Assembly: GCA_002350545.1 (NCBI GenBank) | Contig: DEEY01000022.1 | Span: 1-6,450, forward strand | Direction: 5' to 3' | From: Candidatus Saccharibacteria bacterium UBA2866 | Lineage (GTDB): Bacteria; Patescibacteriota; Saccharimonadia; Saccharimonadales; Saccharimonadaceae | DNA length: 6,450 nucleotides | Part shown: in pieces, positions 1 to 5,715 of the stretch | Layout: every line of letters starts with the position of its first letter | How positions within the stretch are numbered: the stretch's first letter is position 1 | Notes under the pieces: generated by a model | What the model was told of the DNA's origin: nothing | Seen by the model: the letters and a program-made list of their open reading frames with translations, nothing else | Databases searched by the model: none | Position numbers and translations under genes: made by a program

Positions 1-486
1 ACGGTCGGCGACAAAGAGATTACTGTCGCAGGCCCGAAGGGTCAACTCATTGTACCGGTTCAACCTAAAACTAAGGTTACAATCGACGGAAATATGGCTA
101 CAGTCACCCGTGAGGATGATGAGCCAAAATCTCGTGCTTGGCACGGCTTGCAACGTGCGTTACTTAACAACGCCGTAGTAGGTGTGACTAAGGGTTACGA
201 GAAAAAACTAGAAGTTAATGGTGTAGGTTTCCGCCTATCAGGTGGAGGTTCTGACATTGAGATGGCGCTTGGTTTTTCACACCCAGTGAAATATCATGCT
301 CCAGAAGGTGTACAACTTGCTACCAATAAGATGGAAATCACAGTTTCTGGCATCGACAAGCAAAAAGTCGGTCAGGTAGCTGCAGAAATCCGTGCTTTGA
401 AGAAACCGGAGCCTTACAAGGGTAAAGGTATTAAATATGTCGACGAAGTAATCCTTCGCAAGGCAGGAAAGGCGGGTAAGAAATAA
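1..486 (+). CDS. rplF: 50S ribosomal protein L6, 5' end outside window
   Basis: This is large-subunit protein L6, which binds 23S rRNA near the base of the L7/L12 stalk and the factor-binding site. The frame is open from base 1, giving 161 visible residues. Against E. coli L6, recalled from memory, about 17 N-terminal residues lie outside the window. Family signatures are clear: ITVAGPKGQL near the start, ALLNNAVVGVTKGY, the LGFSHPV segment, KQKVGQVAAEIRA and the C-terminal PEPYKGKGIKY motif that contacts rRNA, followed by a lysine-rich end. The Met at 94 is internal, because the homology continues upstream of it in the same frame. The TAA stop overlaps the ATG of rplR by one base, which suggests translational coupling. 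It is the first visible gene of a rplF-rplR-rpsE-rplO run. Confidence 0.97.
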   Translation, partial: TVGDKEITVAGPKGQLIVPVQPKTKVTIDGNMATVTREDDEPKSRAWHGLQRALLNNAVVGVTKGYEKKLEVNGVGFRLSGGGSDIEMALGFSHPVKYHAPEGVQLATNKMEITVSGIDKQKVGQVAAEIRALKKPEPYKGKGIKYVDEVILRKAGKAGKK

Positions 487-815
487 TGAACAAGGTTTTT
501 AGAGCAAAAAGAACTCGGGCCAAAATTCATGGTACCGCTTCGCGTCCACGTTTAACTGTGTTTTTCTCGAATCAACACATTGTGGCACAAATTATTGATG
601 ATGATAAGGGCAAAACTCTCGCCTATGCGACGACGGTCGGTTCTAAAATGACTGGAACTAAGACCGAGAAAGCCGCAAAAATCGGTGAGGAAATTGCCAA
701 GAAAGCAAAAACCGCAAAGGTTAAAAAGGTCGTGTTTGACCGCGGTTCTAAATTATATGCTGGGCGAATGTCAGCACTTGCTGATGCAGCTCGCAAAGAA
801 GGATTGGAGTTTTAA
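486..815 (+). CDS. rplR: 50S ribosomal protein L18
   Basis: Ribosomal protein L18 binds 5S rRNA and helps dock it in the central protuberance. The 109 residues are slightly fewer than in E. coli (117), with a shortened N-terminus. Typical segments are present in order: the basic AKRTRAKIHGTASRPRLTVF start, NQHIVAQIIDD, GKTLAYATT, and the C-terminal VVFDRGSKLYAGRMSALADAAR ending in GLEF. The ATG shares its A with the last base of the rplF stop, and a purine-rich AGGAAAGG stretch in the end of rplF can serve as ribosome binding site. The stop lies 2 nt before rpsE, the standard spc-operon order. Confidence 0.97.
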   Translation: MNKVFRAKRTRAKIHGTASRPRLTVFFSNQHIVAQIIDDDKGKTLAYATTVGSKMTGTKTEKAAKIGEEIAKKAKTAKVKKVVFDRGSKLYAGRMSALADAARKEGLEF

Positions 816-817
816 TT

Positions 818-1558
818 ATGGCTGAAACTGAGAAAAAAGCTCCGCGTGTAATTAATAAGTCCGGTACCCTTAAGATGGATGATAAGGTTGCCGCGACAAA
901 ACAAACTCGGGATATTTCCGGGCGGAGAATGGAACGACGCAACCGTCGTGATCGAATGCGTGGTGCAGATGCTGGTCCAAAAGAATTTGATGAAATTACG
1001 ATTGCAGTGGATCGCGTATCACGAACAGTGGCTGGTGGTCGTCGGATGCGCTTTAAGGCACTCGTGGCGATTGGTAACCACAAAAATAAAGTTGGCGTGG
1101 GCGTTGCAAAGGGTAATGACGTAACTACAGCAGTAGCAAAAGCTAGCCGTAAGGCGAAAAAGTCAATGATTACCTTTAATATGGATGGCGAAACGATTTG
1201 CCACGAAACTCGAACTAAGGTAACTGGCGCCGATGTTCTGATGAAGCCGGCAGCACCTGGTACTGGGATTATTGCTGGTGGTACAGTGCGTTCAATTGTG
1301 GGTCTTACTGGTGTGAAGAATTTGATTTCTAAATCGCTAGGTAGCTCTAACAAAGTAAACGTAGCTTATGCCGTGATTGAGGCTCTCAGTCAACAGACTC
1401 CACGCAAGGATTGGACTGGGGCGAAGGCTGAAAAATCAGCGAAGCCTGAGGTTAAGACCGAAGCTAAGTCTTCAGCGAAGAAACCAGTTGCGAAAAAACC
1501 AGCGGCTGCGAAGAAGGCTACTGCTAAGAAGCCTACTACGAAGAAGGAGGACAAGTAA
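818..1558 (+). CDS. rpsE: 30S ribosomal protein S5 with long basic tail
   Basis: Ribosomal protein S5 sits at the mRNA entry side of the 30S subunit and supports decoding accuracy. The core is at about residues 56-200. The double-stranded-RNA-binding-like domain includes RVSRTVAGGRRMRFKALVAI and VGVGVAKGNDV. The C-terminal domain includes PAAPGTGIIAGGTVRSI, GVKNLISKSLGS and NVAYAVIEAL. At 246 residues it is much longer than E. coli S5 (about 166). The excess is a basic N-terminal extension (1-55, with a RRMERRNRRDR run) and a low-complexity Lys/Ala/Pro tail (about 203-246) with repeated AKKP-like units, resembling a histone H1 tail. The tail coding sequence also carries the ideal AAGGAGG ribosome binding site of rplO at 1544-1550. 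The start follows a GGAG and gives the natural coupling to rplR. Confidence 0.96.
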   Translation: MAETEKKAPRVINKSGTLKMDDKVAATKQTRDISGRRMERRNRRDRMRGADAGPKEFDEITIAVDRVSRTVAGGRRMRFKALVAIGNHKNKVGVGVAKGNDVTTAVAKASRKAKKSMITFNMDGETICHETRTKVTGADVLMKPAAPGTGIIAGGTVRSIVGLTGVKNLISKSLGSSNKVNVAYAVIEALSQQTPRKDWTGAKAEKSAKPEVKTEAKSSAKKPVAKKPAAAKKATAKKPTTKKEDK

Positions 1559-2028
1559 TGAAATACAATGATTTGAAAGTTGAGAAAAACACTCGTCCGT
1601 CTCGTAAGGGGCGTGGTATTTCGGCTGGTCAAGGTAAAACTGCTGGTCGTGGTACCAAAGGTCAGAAATCTCGTACCGGTCATCGCAAGATGCCAGCGGG
1701 CTTTATGGGTGGTCAGCGTGCAATTATGCAAGCAGTACCAAAGCTTAAAGGCTTTAAGTCGATTCACCCTAAAGCTGAAGTAGTCTATACGGACCGTTTA
1801 AATGAGCTTAAGGGTAAGGTTGATAACTTTAAGTTGGCGGAAGCTTCGATGATTTCTTCACCGTTTTCGAAGGTGAAAGTGATTACTCGAGGCGAGTTAA
1901 CTGCTAAGATTGACCTTGAAACTCAATTTGCTTCGAAGTCAGCAGTTGAAGCGATTAAAAAAGCTGGTGGTTCATTTAAGAAAGTTGCTATTCTTAAAAG
2001 ACCAAGTAAGAAAACAGCTGAAAAGTAG
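1558..2028 (+). CDS. rplO: 50S ribosomal protein L15
   Basis: Ribosomal protein L15 binds 23S rRNA and takes part in late 50S assembly. The glycine- and arginine-rich N-terminal extension is diagnostic: GRGISAGQGKTAGRGTKGQK, then GFMGGQ and the PKLKGF motif. The globular C-terminal half ends in a lysine-rich tail. The length of 156 residues is near normal. The ATG overlaps the rpsE stop in a TAATG and lies 7 nt after AAGGAGG (1544-1550). No rpmD (L30) gene lies between rpsE and rplO, where most bacteria have one; absence of L30 is an established trait of the Candidate Phyla Radiation. A terminator follows immediately, so secY is not directly attached here. Confidence 0.97.
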   Translation: MKYNDLKVEKNTRPSRKGRGISAGQGKTAGRGTKGQKSRTGHRKMPAGFMGGQRAIMQAVPKLKGFKSIHPKAEVVYTDRLNELKGKVDNFKLAEASMISSPFSKVKVITRGELTAKIDLETQFASKSAVEAIKKAGGSFKKVAILKRPSKKTAEK

Positions 2029-2056
2029 AAAATAGCCCCTTTAGGGGCTATTTTTT
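2029..2056 (+). terminator. Intrinsic terminator of the ribosomal operon
   Basis: A perfect 11-bp stem, AAAATAGCCCC (2029-2039) with GGGGCTATTTT (2044-2054), closes a TTTA loop and runs into a T tract (2051-2056). It begins on the base after the rplO stop codon. Because the arms carry A-runs and T-runs it could work in both directions, but no convergent gene needs it. Confidence 0.93.
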
Positions 2057-2057
2057 G

Positions 2058-2066
2058 TGGTATAAT
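2058..2066 (+). promoter_or_regulatory. Extended -10 promoter of the FKBP gene
   Basis: TGG followed by a perfect TATAAT (2061-2066) lies right after the ribosomal terminator. No good -35 box is visible at 16-18 nt (that position falls in the terminator loop), so the extended -10 probably carries the promoter. A start near 2073 would leave a leader of about 14 nt containing TAGGAG (2076-2081), 5 nt before the ATG. Confidence 0.7.
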
Positions 2067-2086
2067 GTTTTGAGATAGGAGTTATT

Positions 2087-2794
2087 ATGGATGAAAAAGA
2101 ATTAAAAACCAGTACTAAGCAGCGTGTCTTTATTATTTTGATTGCGATTTTGATGGTGGGGTCGATTATCGCAAGTTATGCAGCGATTGTGATTAGTGGT
2201 AGTCAGGGTTCGTCATCTAATACGCCAGAGGTTGATGAAGCGAAAATTGCAGAATTAACCGAGCAGTATGAGGCTAAACAGAAGGAACTAGCCGAGGCGA
2301 GCAAGGCTGATTTTGATAAATTTGTGAAATATAAGGCTGATACGGTGAAGGCTTACAATGAAGCATCGGCAAATGAAGGTGGAGTTCAGGTACGTGATAT
2401 CGAGAAGGGGTCGGGAGATGCGGTGACTTCTGATAATTATTTGGCGTATTATGTAGGTTGGTGTGCGGATGAGACGGTATTTGATTCTTCGTTTGATAAT
2501 GTTGAGTCACCTACGGCGTTTAAGGGTGTGCTTGACCCTTCTGTTGGGCTGATTGAGGGGTGGACTAAGGGTGTAGAAGGTATGAAAATTGGCGGAATTC
2601 GCGAATTGACTATTTCGAGTGACTTAGCTTATAAAGATAATGATAGGGCTTGTGGCGCGAATAAGCCATTAAAATTCATGATTATGGCAATACCGCGTAA
2701 AGGGGTACCTGCTGAGCTCGTTGAAATCCAGATGAAATTGCAATATGCTTATTATGGGATAGACCCCGATTCCATACCGGTAAACGAGGAATAA
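2087..2794 (+). CDS. Membrane-anchored FKBP-type peptidyl-prolyl isomerase
   Basis: This protein is predicted to catalyse cis-trans isomerisation of prolyl bonds outside the membrane. The 235 residues divide into a short charged N-terminus (1-13), one transmembrane helix or uncleaved signal anchor (about 14-38), a Ser/Gly linker, a charged probable coiled coil (about 46-92), an FKBP domain (about 100-203) and a short C-terminal tail. FKBP hallmarks are Y121, VFDSSF (F132, D133), IEGWTKGVEGMKIGGIREL (W159), LAY (Y182) and LKFMIMAIP (F197), which match the ligand-pocket residues of FKBP12. The only two cysteines, C126 and C189, both lie in the extracytoplasmic domain and could form a disulfide. 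The start is set by the TAGGAG ribosome binding site. It is monocistronic, flanked by its own promoter and by a new promoter beginning 3 nt after its stop. The client is unknown. Confidence 0.9.
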   Translation: MDEKELKTSTKQRVFIILIAILMVGSIIASYAAIVISGSQGSSSNTPEVDEAKIAELTEQYEAKQKELAEASKADFDKFVKYKADTVKAYNEASANEGGVQVRDIEKGSGDAVTSDNYLAYYVGWCADETVFDSSFDNVESPTAFKGVLDPSVGLIEGWTKGVEGMKIGGIRELTISSDLAYKDNDRACGANKPLKFMIMAIPRKGVPAELVEIQMKLQYAYYGIDPDSIPVNEE

Positions 2795-2796
2795 TC

Positions 2797-2825
2797 TTGA
2801 TAATTTAACATAAGTATGATATAAT
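2797..2825 (+). promoter_or_regulatory. Near-consensus sigma-70 promoter of the small membrane protein
   Basis: TTGATA (2797-2802), a 17-nt spacer and a perfect TATAAT (2820-2825) preceded by TGA make this one of the two best promoters in the window. It starts 3 nt after the FKBP stop. The predicted start is near 2832, leaving a leader of about 70 nt before the ATG at 2903. Confidence 0.85.
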
Positions 2826-2846
2826 TAGGTTAAGATTGGATTCTGG

Positions 2847-2870
2847 GGTGTGAGAAATCAGTCTCGCACC
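2847..2870 (+). promoter_or_regulatory. Hairpin in the 5' leader
   Basis: GGTGTGAGA (2847-2855) pairs with TCTCGCACC (2862-2870) over 9 bp, with one U-G pair and a six-base AATCAG loop. No T tract follows, so it is not a terminator. It sits in the leader between the strong promoter and the ribosome binding site AGGGAGG (2888-2894). It may stabilise the mRNA or have a regulatory role; I recognise no known riboswitch. Confidence 0.55.
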
Positions 2871-2902
2871 TGTTCAAATATAGTTCTAGGGAGGGTAGAA
2901 TA

Positions 2903-3250
2903 ATGTTGAACGGAGTTTACATCGCAACTAATGGCGTTATCATGAGCTTTAATGTATGGCCAAAGCTTTTACTTGCTGCCGTTATTATAATGGTAGTAGT
3001 GGGGCTTTTCCAGTACAAAGCAAACGGTAAGATGAGATATAACGAAAAGTTTTTCCAGTTTATAGCTGGTATTCTTTCGGCAATCGTGGAGTTTTCCATG
3101 ATAGTTGAAATGGGTCAAGGTATAGCACTGGAGCTTAATTCGTTTGTTGGTGCCATAATAGCATTTATGATAATCGGTGCAATGCTGATTGTAGTGCTGT
3201 GGGGCATCGGAGAAAAAGTCGGAAACAGGCGTAGAGCCTGTGGAAGATAG
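2903..3250 (+). CDS. Small three-helix membrane protein, function unknown
   Basis: I do not recognise this 115-residue protein. It has three hydrophobic segments that could span the membrane: about 19-38 (rich in Leu, Val and Ile), 50-70 and 80-102. A basic loop (KANGKMRYNEK) lies between the first two and an arginine-rich tail (GNRRRACGR) ends the protein, so the positive charges suggest which ends face the cytoplasm. Acidic residues E63 and E69 lie inside the second helix, which is unusual for a simple anchor. The start at 2903 is favoured by AGGGAGG 8 nt upstream; Met14 is an alternative. The strong promoter, structured leader and following terminator make it a separate, probably well-expressed unit. 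A transporter subunit or holin-like role is conceivable but nothing shows it. Confidence 0.8.
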   Translation: MLNGVYIATNGVIMSFNVWPKLLLAAVIIMVVVGLFQYKANGKMRYNEKFFQFIAGILSAIVEFSMIVEMGQGIALELNSFVGAIIAFMIIGAMLIVVLWGIGEKVGNRRRACGR

Positions 3251-3261
3251 CCATTTTGTGA

Positions 3262-3279
3262 TTGGCGGTTTACCGCCGA
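3262..3279 (+). other. Short stable hairpin after the small membrane gene
   Basis: GGCGG and CCGCC close a TTTA loop, extended by one U-G and one U-A pair. There is no T tract behind it. It sits 11 nt after the stop codon, so it may protect the mRNA 3' end. Its 3' arm can alternatively pair CCGAA with TTCGG of the terminator that follows. Confidence 0.5.
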
Positions 3280-3283
3280 AAAC

Positions 3284-3315
3284 ACCTTCGGGAAATTAAG
3301 TACCGGAGGTTTTTT
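3284..3315 (+). terminator. Intrinsic terminator of the small membrane gene
   Basis: ACCTTCGG (3284-3291) pairs with CCGGAGGT (3303-3310) over 8 bp, including one U-G pair, around an 11-nt loop. It is followed directly by a T tract (3310-3315). It separates the small membrane gene from the sbcB promoter, whose -10 box starts only 14 nt later. Confidence 0.75.
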
Positions 3316-3325
3316 CTTGGTTTTT

Positions 3326-3334
3326 TGATATAAT
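3326..3334 (+). promoter_or_regulatory. Extended -10 promoter of sbcB, leaderless arrangement
   Basis: TGA plus TATAAT (3329-3334) lies only 6 nt before the ATG at 3341. The usual distance from the -10 box to the transcription start would put the first RNA base on the A of the start codon. No ribosome binding site is present and no clear -35 box is seen. Confidence 0.7.
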
Positions 3335-3340
3335 GAGTGT

Positions 3341-4750
3341 ATGGGAAAAACTTTTTTCTTTTATGATCTTGAGACTTCGGGACTAAAACCACGGGAAGAT
3401 CGGATAATGCAGTTTGCAGGGCAAAGGACTTCGATGAACCTTGAGCCAATAGGTGAGCCGGTGAATATTTTGGTGAAAATGACGGATGATGCTTTGCCGA
3501 GCCCGGGGGCGATTAACGTAACGGGAATTACGCCACAGATGACTTTGATGGATGGGATAACGGAGGCGGAGTTTTGTAAGTTTGCGTGTGAAGAAGTGTT
3601 TGTACCGGACACAATAGCAGTGGGTTATAATACGGTGCGGTTTGACGATGAATTCATGCGGGCGATTTTGTGGCGGAATTTTTATGATGCGTATGAGTGG
3701 GAATGGAAGGACGGGCGAAGTCGGTGGGACATGTTAGATGTGGTGCGAATGGTAAGGGCGCTACGACCGGAGGGGATAAATTGGCCTTTTACGGACGAAG
3801 GGAGGCCAACGAATCGGTTGGAGCTTTTGACGAAACTAAATGGGCTTTCGCATGAACATGCGCACGATGCTTTATCCGATGTATACGCAACGATTGCGGT
3901 GGCGAAGATGATTCGTGAAAAACAGCCGAAATTGTTTGATTATCTATTTAAGATGAGAGGGAAGAATGAGGTAAAGAAGTTGGTAAACTTGGAGGACAAA
4001 AAACCGTTTGTATATGCTTCTGGAAGATATCCTTCAGAATTTGAGAAAACTACCGTTGCAGTTGCACTAACAGCGGGGCGTAACGGGAATGTGTTGGTGT
4101 ATGATTTGCGTTATAATTTGGATGAGGTTTTGAAACAGGGTTCTCGGGAGAGCGTTTCGCGCGGGGAGCCTGACGGCTCTCCGGCTGCACTACGCTTTTA
4201 CTCTCCCTCGAACCCTGTTTCCAAAACCTTTTATCCAATCGTAAAGGAATTATGCTACAACAAATGTCCCGCAGTGGCGCCAGTTCCAGTATTACGCGAT
4301 GAAGATTGGGAACGGATTGGTTTGTCAAAGGATACTATTGAAAAGAATCTTGAAACATTAATGAATCATCCAGAATTTGCGGAGCAGATGCGAGAACAAT
4401 ATGAAAACCGTCCGGAATTTCCGCCGGCGGTAGAACCGGAGGCGGCGCTTTATGATGGATTCTTAAATGATACTGATAGAATAAAAGTGGCGGCGGTACG
4501 GAATGCGGAACCGGCGAAACTTGCGGATTTTCAGCCAGATTTTATCGATGAAAGGTTGCCGGAATTGTTGCTGCACTATAAGGGGCGAAACTATCCGGAA
4601 TGCCTATCTGAGGCGGAAGCAGCAAAATACGAAGAATACCGGCGAAAGCGTTTGGAAAGGCAAGCCCCAAACTTTATGGCTGAGATTGAAAAAGTTGAAG
4701 ACGATTATCTAAAAGATGAACTGATGCTATACTTGCAGTCGTTAGTTTAA
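3341..4750 (+). CDS. sbcB: Exodeoxyribonuclease I (DEDDh 3'-5' ssDNA exonuclease)
   Basis: Exonuclease I degrades single-stranded DNA 3' to 5' and acts in recombination and mismatch repair. The 469 residues are close to E. coli ExoI (475). The exonuclease domain (1-205) has the DEDDh residues: D9 and E11 in FYDLET, D102 in VRFDDE, and H175 and D180 in HAHDALSD. It also shares PSPGAINVTGITPQ, WRNFYDAYEWEW, SRWDMLDV, ALRPEGINWP and PKLFDYLF with the E. coli enzyme as I recall it. The SH3-like and C-terminal domains follow, with YNKCPAVAP (307-315), LYDGFLNDTDR (370-380) and HYKGRNYPECL. Residues 262-296 are encoded by a nested palindrome, annotated separately. That region is about nine residues longer than in E. 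coli. The Met1 start fits both the family and a leaderless transcript. The stop overlaps the ldh stop on the other strand by 3-4 bases. Confidence 0.95.
   Translation: MGKTFFFYDLETSGLKPREDRIMQFAGQRTSMNLEPIGEPVNILVKMTDDALPSPGAINVTGITPQMTLMDGITEAEFCKFACEEVFVPDTIAVGYNTVRFDDEFMRAILWRNFYDAYEWEWKDGRSRWDMLDVVRMVRALRPEGINWPFTDEGRPTNRLELLTKLNGLSHEHAHDALSDVYATIAVAKMIREKQPKLFDYLFKMRGKNEVKKLVNLEDKKPFVYASGRYPSEFEKTTVAVALTAGRNGNVLVYDLRYNLDEVLKQGSRESVSRGEPDGSPAALRFYSPSNPVSKTFYPIVKELCYNKCPAVAPVPVLRDEDWERIGLSKDTIEKNLETLMNHPEFAEQMREQYENRPEFPPAVEPEAALYDGFLNDTDRIKVAAVRNAEPAKLADFQPDFIDERLPELLLHYKGRNYPECLSEAEAAKYEEYRRKRLERQAPNFMAEIEKVEDDYLKDELMLYLQSLV
4126..4228 (+). repeat. Nested inverted-repeat (REP-like) element inside sbcB
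   Basis: The left arm 4126-4152 and the right arm 4201-4228 are inverted copies of each other. GGTTTT, AAACAGGGTTC and GGGAGAG are exact, with only a 2-base mismatch (4144-4145 against 4208-4209) and one extra base at 4221-4222. Inside, CGGGGAGCC (4162-4170) pairs with GGCTCTCCG (4175-4183) around a TGAC loop. The block is visibly more GC-rich than the rest of sbcB. It encodes sbcB residues 262-296 without breaking the frame, giving a polar Gly/Ser/Pro/Arg-rich loop. I see no second copy in the window. Confidence 0.85.
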
Positions 4751-5661
4751 AGCTTGATAGATTTGATGGCTTTTTTTAGTACGTTGATGGATTTTTGGAG
4801 TTCTATGCCTTCTTTTTCGGTGAGTTTTAAATCTAGACGGCGGATGGCACCTTCACGACCAACGACGGTTGGCCAGCCAAAGGAAGTGTCAGAGAATTGG
4901 TCGTAGGAGGAAACTGGCAGGACGCGCATTTCGTCGTTTAGGATGCAGTTTAGGATGCCAGCGACGCAGGTGGCGATGCCATAGCAAGTATAGCCTTTTT
5001 TGTCGATAATGTCGTAGGCTTCGTTTCGTACAAAGTCGGAGATGTCGGTACGGACTTTGGCGGGAAGAAGTTCGGTGACTTTTTGACCGCCGACATCGGC
5101 GAGTGACCATAGTGTGAGCTCGGAGTCGCCGTGTTCGCCGACTTGGTGGGCATGGACAGATTTGGCGTTGACGTTTAGGATGCCAGCGATGCGGGTGCGT
5201 AGGCGGGCAGTATCTAAAACAGTGCCGGAGCCGATGACGCGCTCCGCGGGGAGGCCAGAGAATTTCATGGTGTAATAAGTGAGGACATCAACGGGGTTGG
5301 ATACCACGAGGAAAATCCCATCGAAACCAGAATCCATGATTTGCTCAATCATGCCTTTTAGGATGTTGACGTTTTTCTTGAGTAAATCCATGCGAGTATC
5401 ACCCGGTTTTTGAGCGGCACCGGCAGTGATGACAACAATATCGCAATCGTGGGCGTCTTTGTAGGTGCCGTTTTTGATTTTGAGATAGCTTGGTGCCTGA
5501 CTTAAAGCGTCACGCAGATCCATGGCTTCACCTTCGGCATCTTTTGCGATGATGTCGGTGAGAATAATTTCATTGACGGCGGTGCGTTGATTTAATAATG
5601 CAAAGGCAATGGATGCGCCGACATTACCAGTACCCACAATCATTATCTTATTATTGTCCAT
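4747..5661 (-). CDS. ldh: L-lactate dehydrogenase (NAD-dependent)
   Basis: The enzyme interconverts pyruvate and L-lactate with NAD(H), the NAD-regenerating last step of fermentation, in the cytoplasm. The Rossmann motif GTGNVG is at 10-15, with D36 ending the second strand as expected for NAD preference. The substrate loop AQKPGDTR carries Q84 (lactate-dehydrogenase Gln102; malate dehydrogenases have Arg there) and R90 (Arg109). D150 and R153 in LDTARLR and H177 in GEHGDSE are the Asp168, Arg171 and His195 equivalents. The C-terminal part (PVSSYDQF, WPTVVG, a helix rich in Lys) is standard. The 304 residues are near the family length. I chose ATG 5661, not the longer frame from 5751, because the fold starts there and TATAAT lies just 6 nt upstream. 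It converges on sbcB with overlapping stops, so no terminator separates them. Confidence 0.95.
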   Translation of the reverse strand: MDNNKIMIVGTGNVGASIAFALLNQRTAVNEIILTDIIAKDAEGEAMDLRDALSQAPSYLKIKNGTYKDAHDCDIVVITAGAAQKPGDTRMDLLKKNVNILKGMIEQIMDSGFDGIFLVVSNPVDVLTYYTMKFSGLPAERVIGSGTVLDTARLRTRIAGILNVNAKSVHAHQVGEHGDSELTLWSLADVGGQKVTELLPAKVRTDISDFVRNEAYDIIDKKGYTCYGIATCVAGILNCILNDEMRVLPVSSYDQFSDTSFGWPTVVGREGAIRRLDLKLTEKEGIELQKSINVLKKAIKSIKL

Positions 5662-5667
5662 AATATC

Positions 5668-5676
5668 ATTATAGCA
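5668..5676 (-). promoter_or_regulatory. Extended -10 promoter of ldh, leaderless arrangement
   Basis: Read on the minus strand, TGC precedes TATAAT (5673-5668), and exactly 6 nt separate it from the ATG at 5661. This is the same geometry as at sbcB and predicts a transcript starting at or next to the start codon. No ribosome binding site and no convincing -35 box are present. Confidence 0.7.
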
Positions 5677-5715
5677 TAAGCGGGATGAAAATGGGTGAAA
5701 AAGTTTAGTAGGGGG

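Noticed and set aside
94..486. rplF starting at the ATG at 94
   Set aside because: The L6 homology continues in frame back to base 1, so this Met is internal.
748..1353. Long minus-strand open frame opposite rpsE
   Set aside because: It is a shadow of the rplR and rpsE coding sequence: the plus-strand proteins are certain, and the opposite-strand peptide has an atypical Ser/Thr/Arg/Ile-rich composition and no ribosome binding site.
1390..1767. Minus-strand open frame rich in Phe and Ala opposite the rpsE tail
   Set aside because: The Phe/Ala runs are just the complement of Lys/Ala codons in the S5 tail; no promoter or start signal supports it.
4126..4228. Insertion sequence or CRISPR repeat inside sbcB
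   Set aside because: No transposase frame, no target-site duplication that I can identify, and no series of direct repeats with spacers; a short nested palindrome fits better.
4050..4328. Minus-strand open frame across the inverted repeat in sbcB
   Set aside because: It merely reads the palindrome from the other side; the plus-strand frame encodes well-conserved exonuclease I on both flanks.
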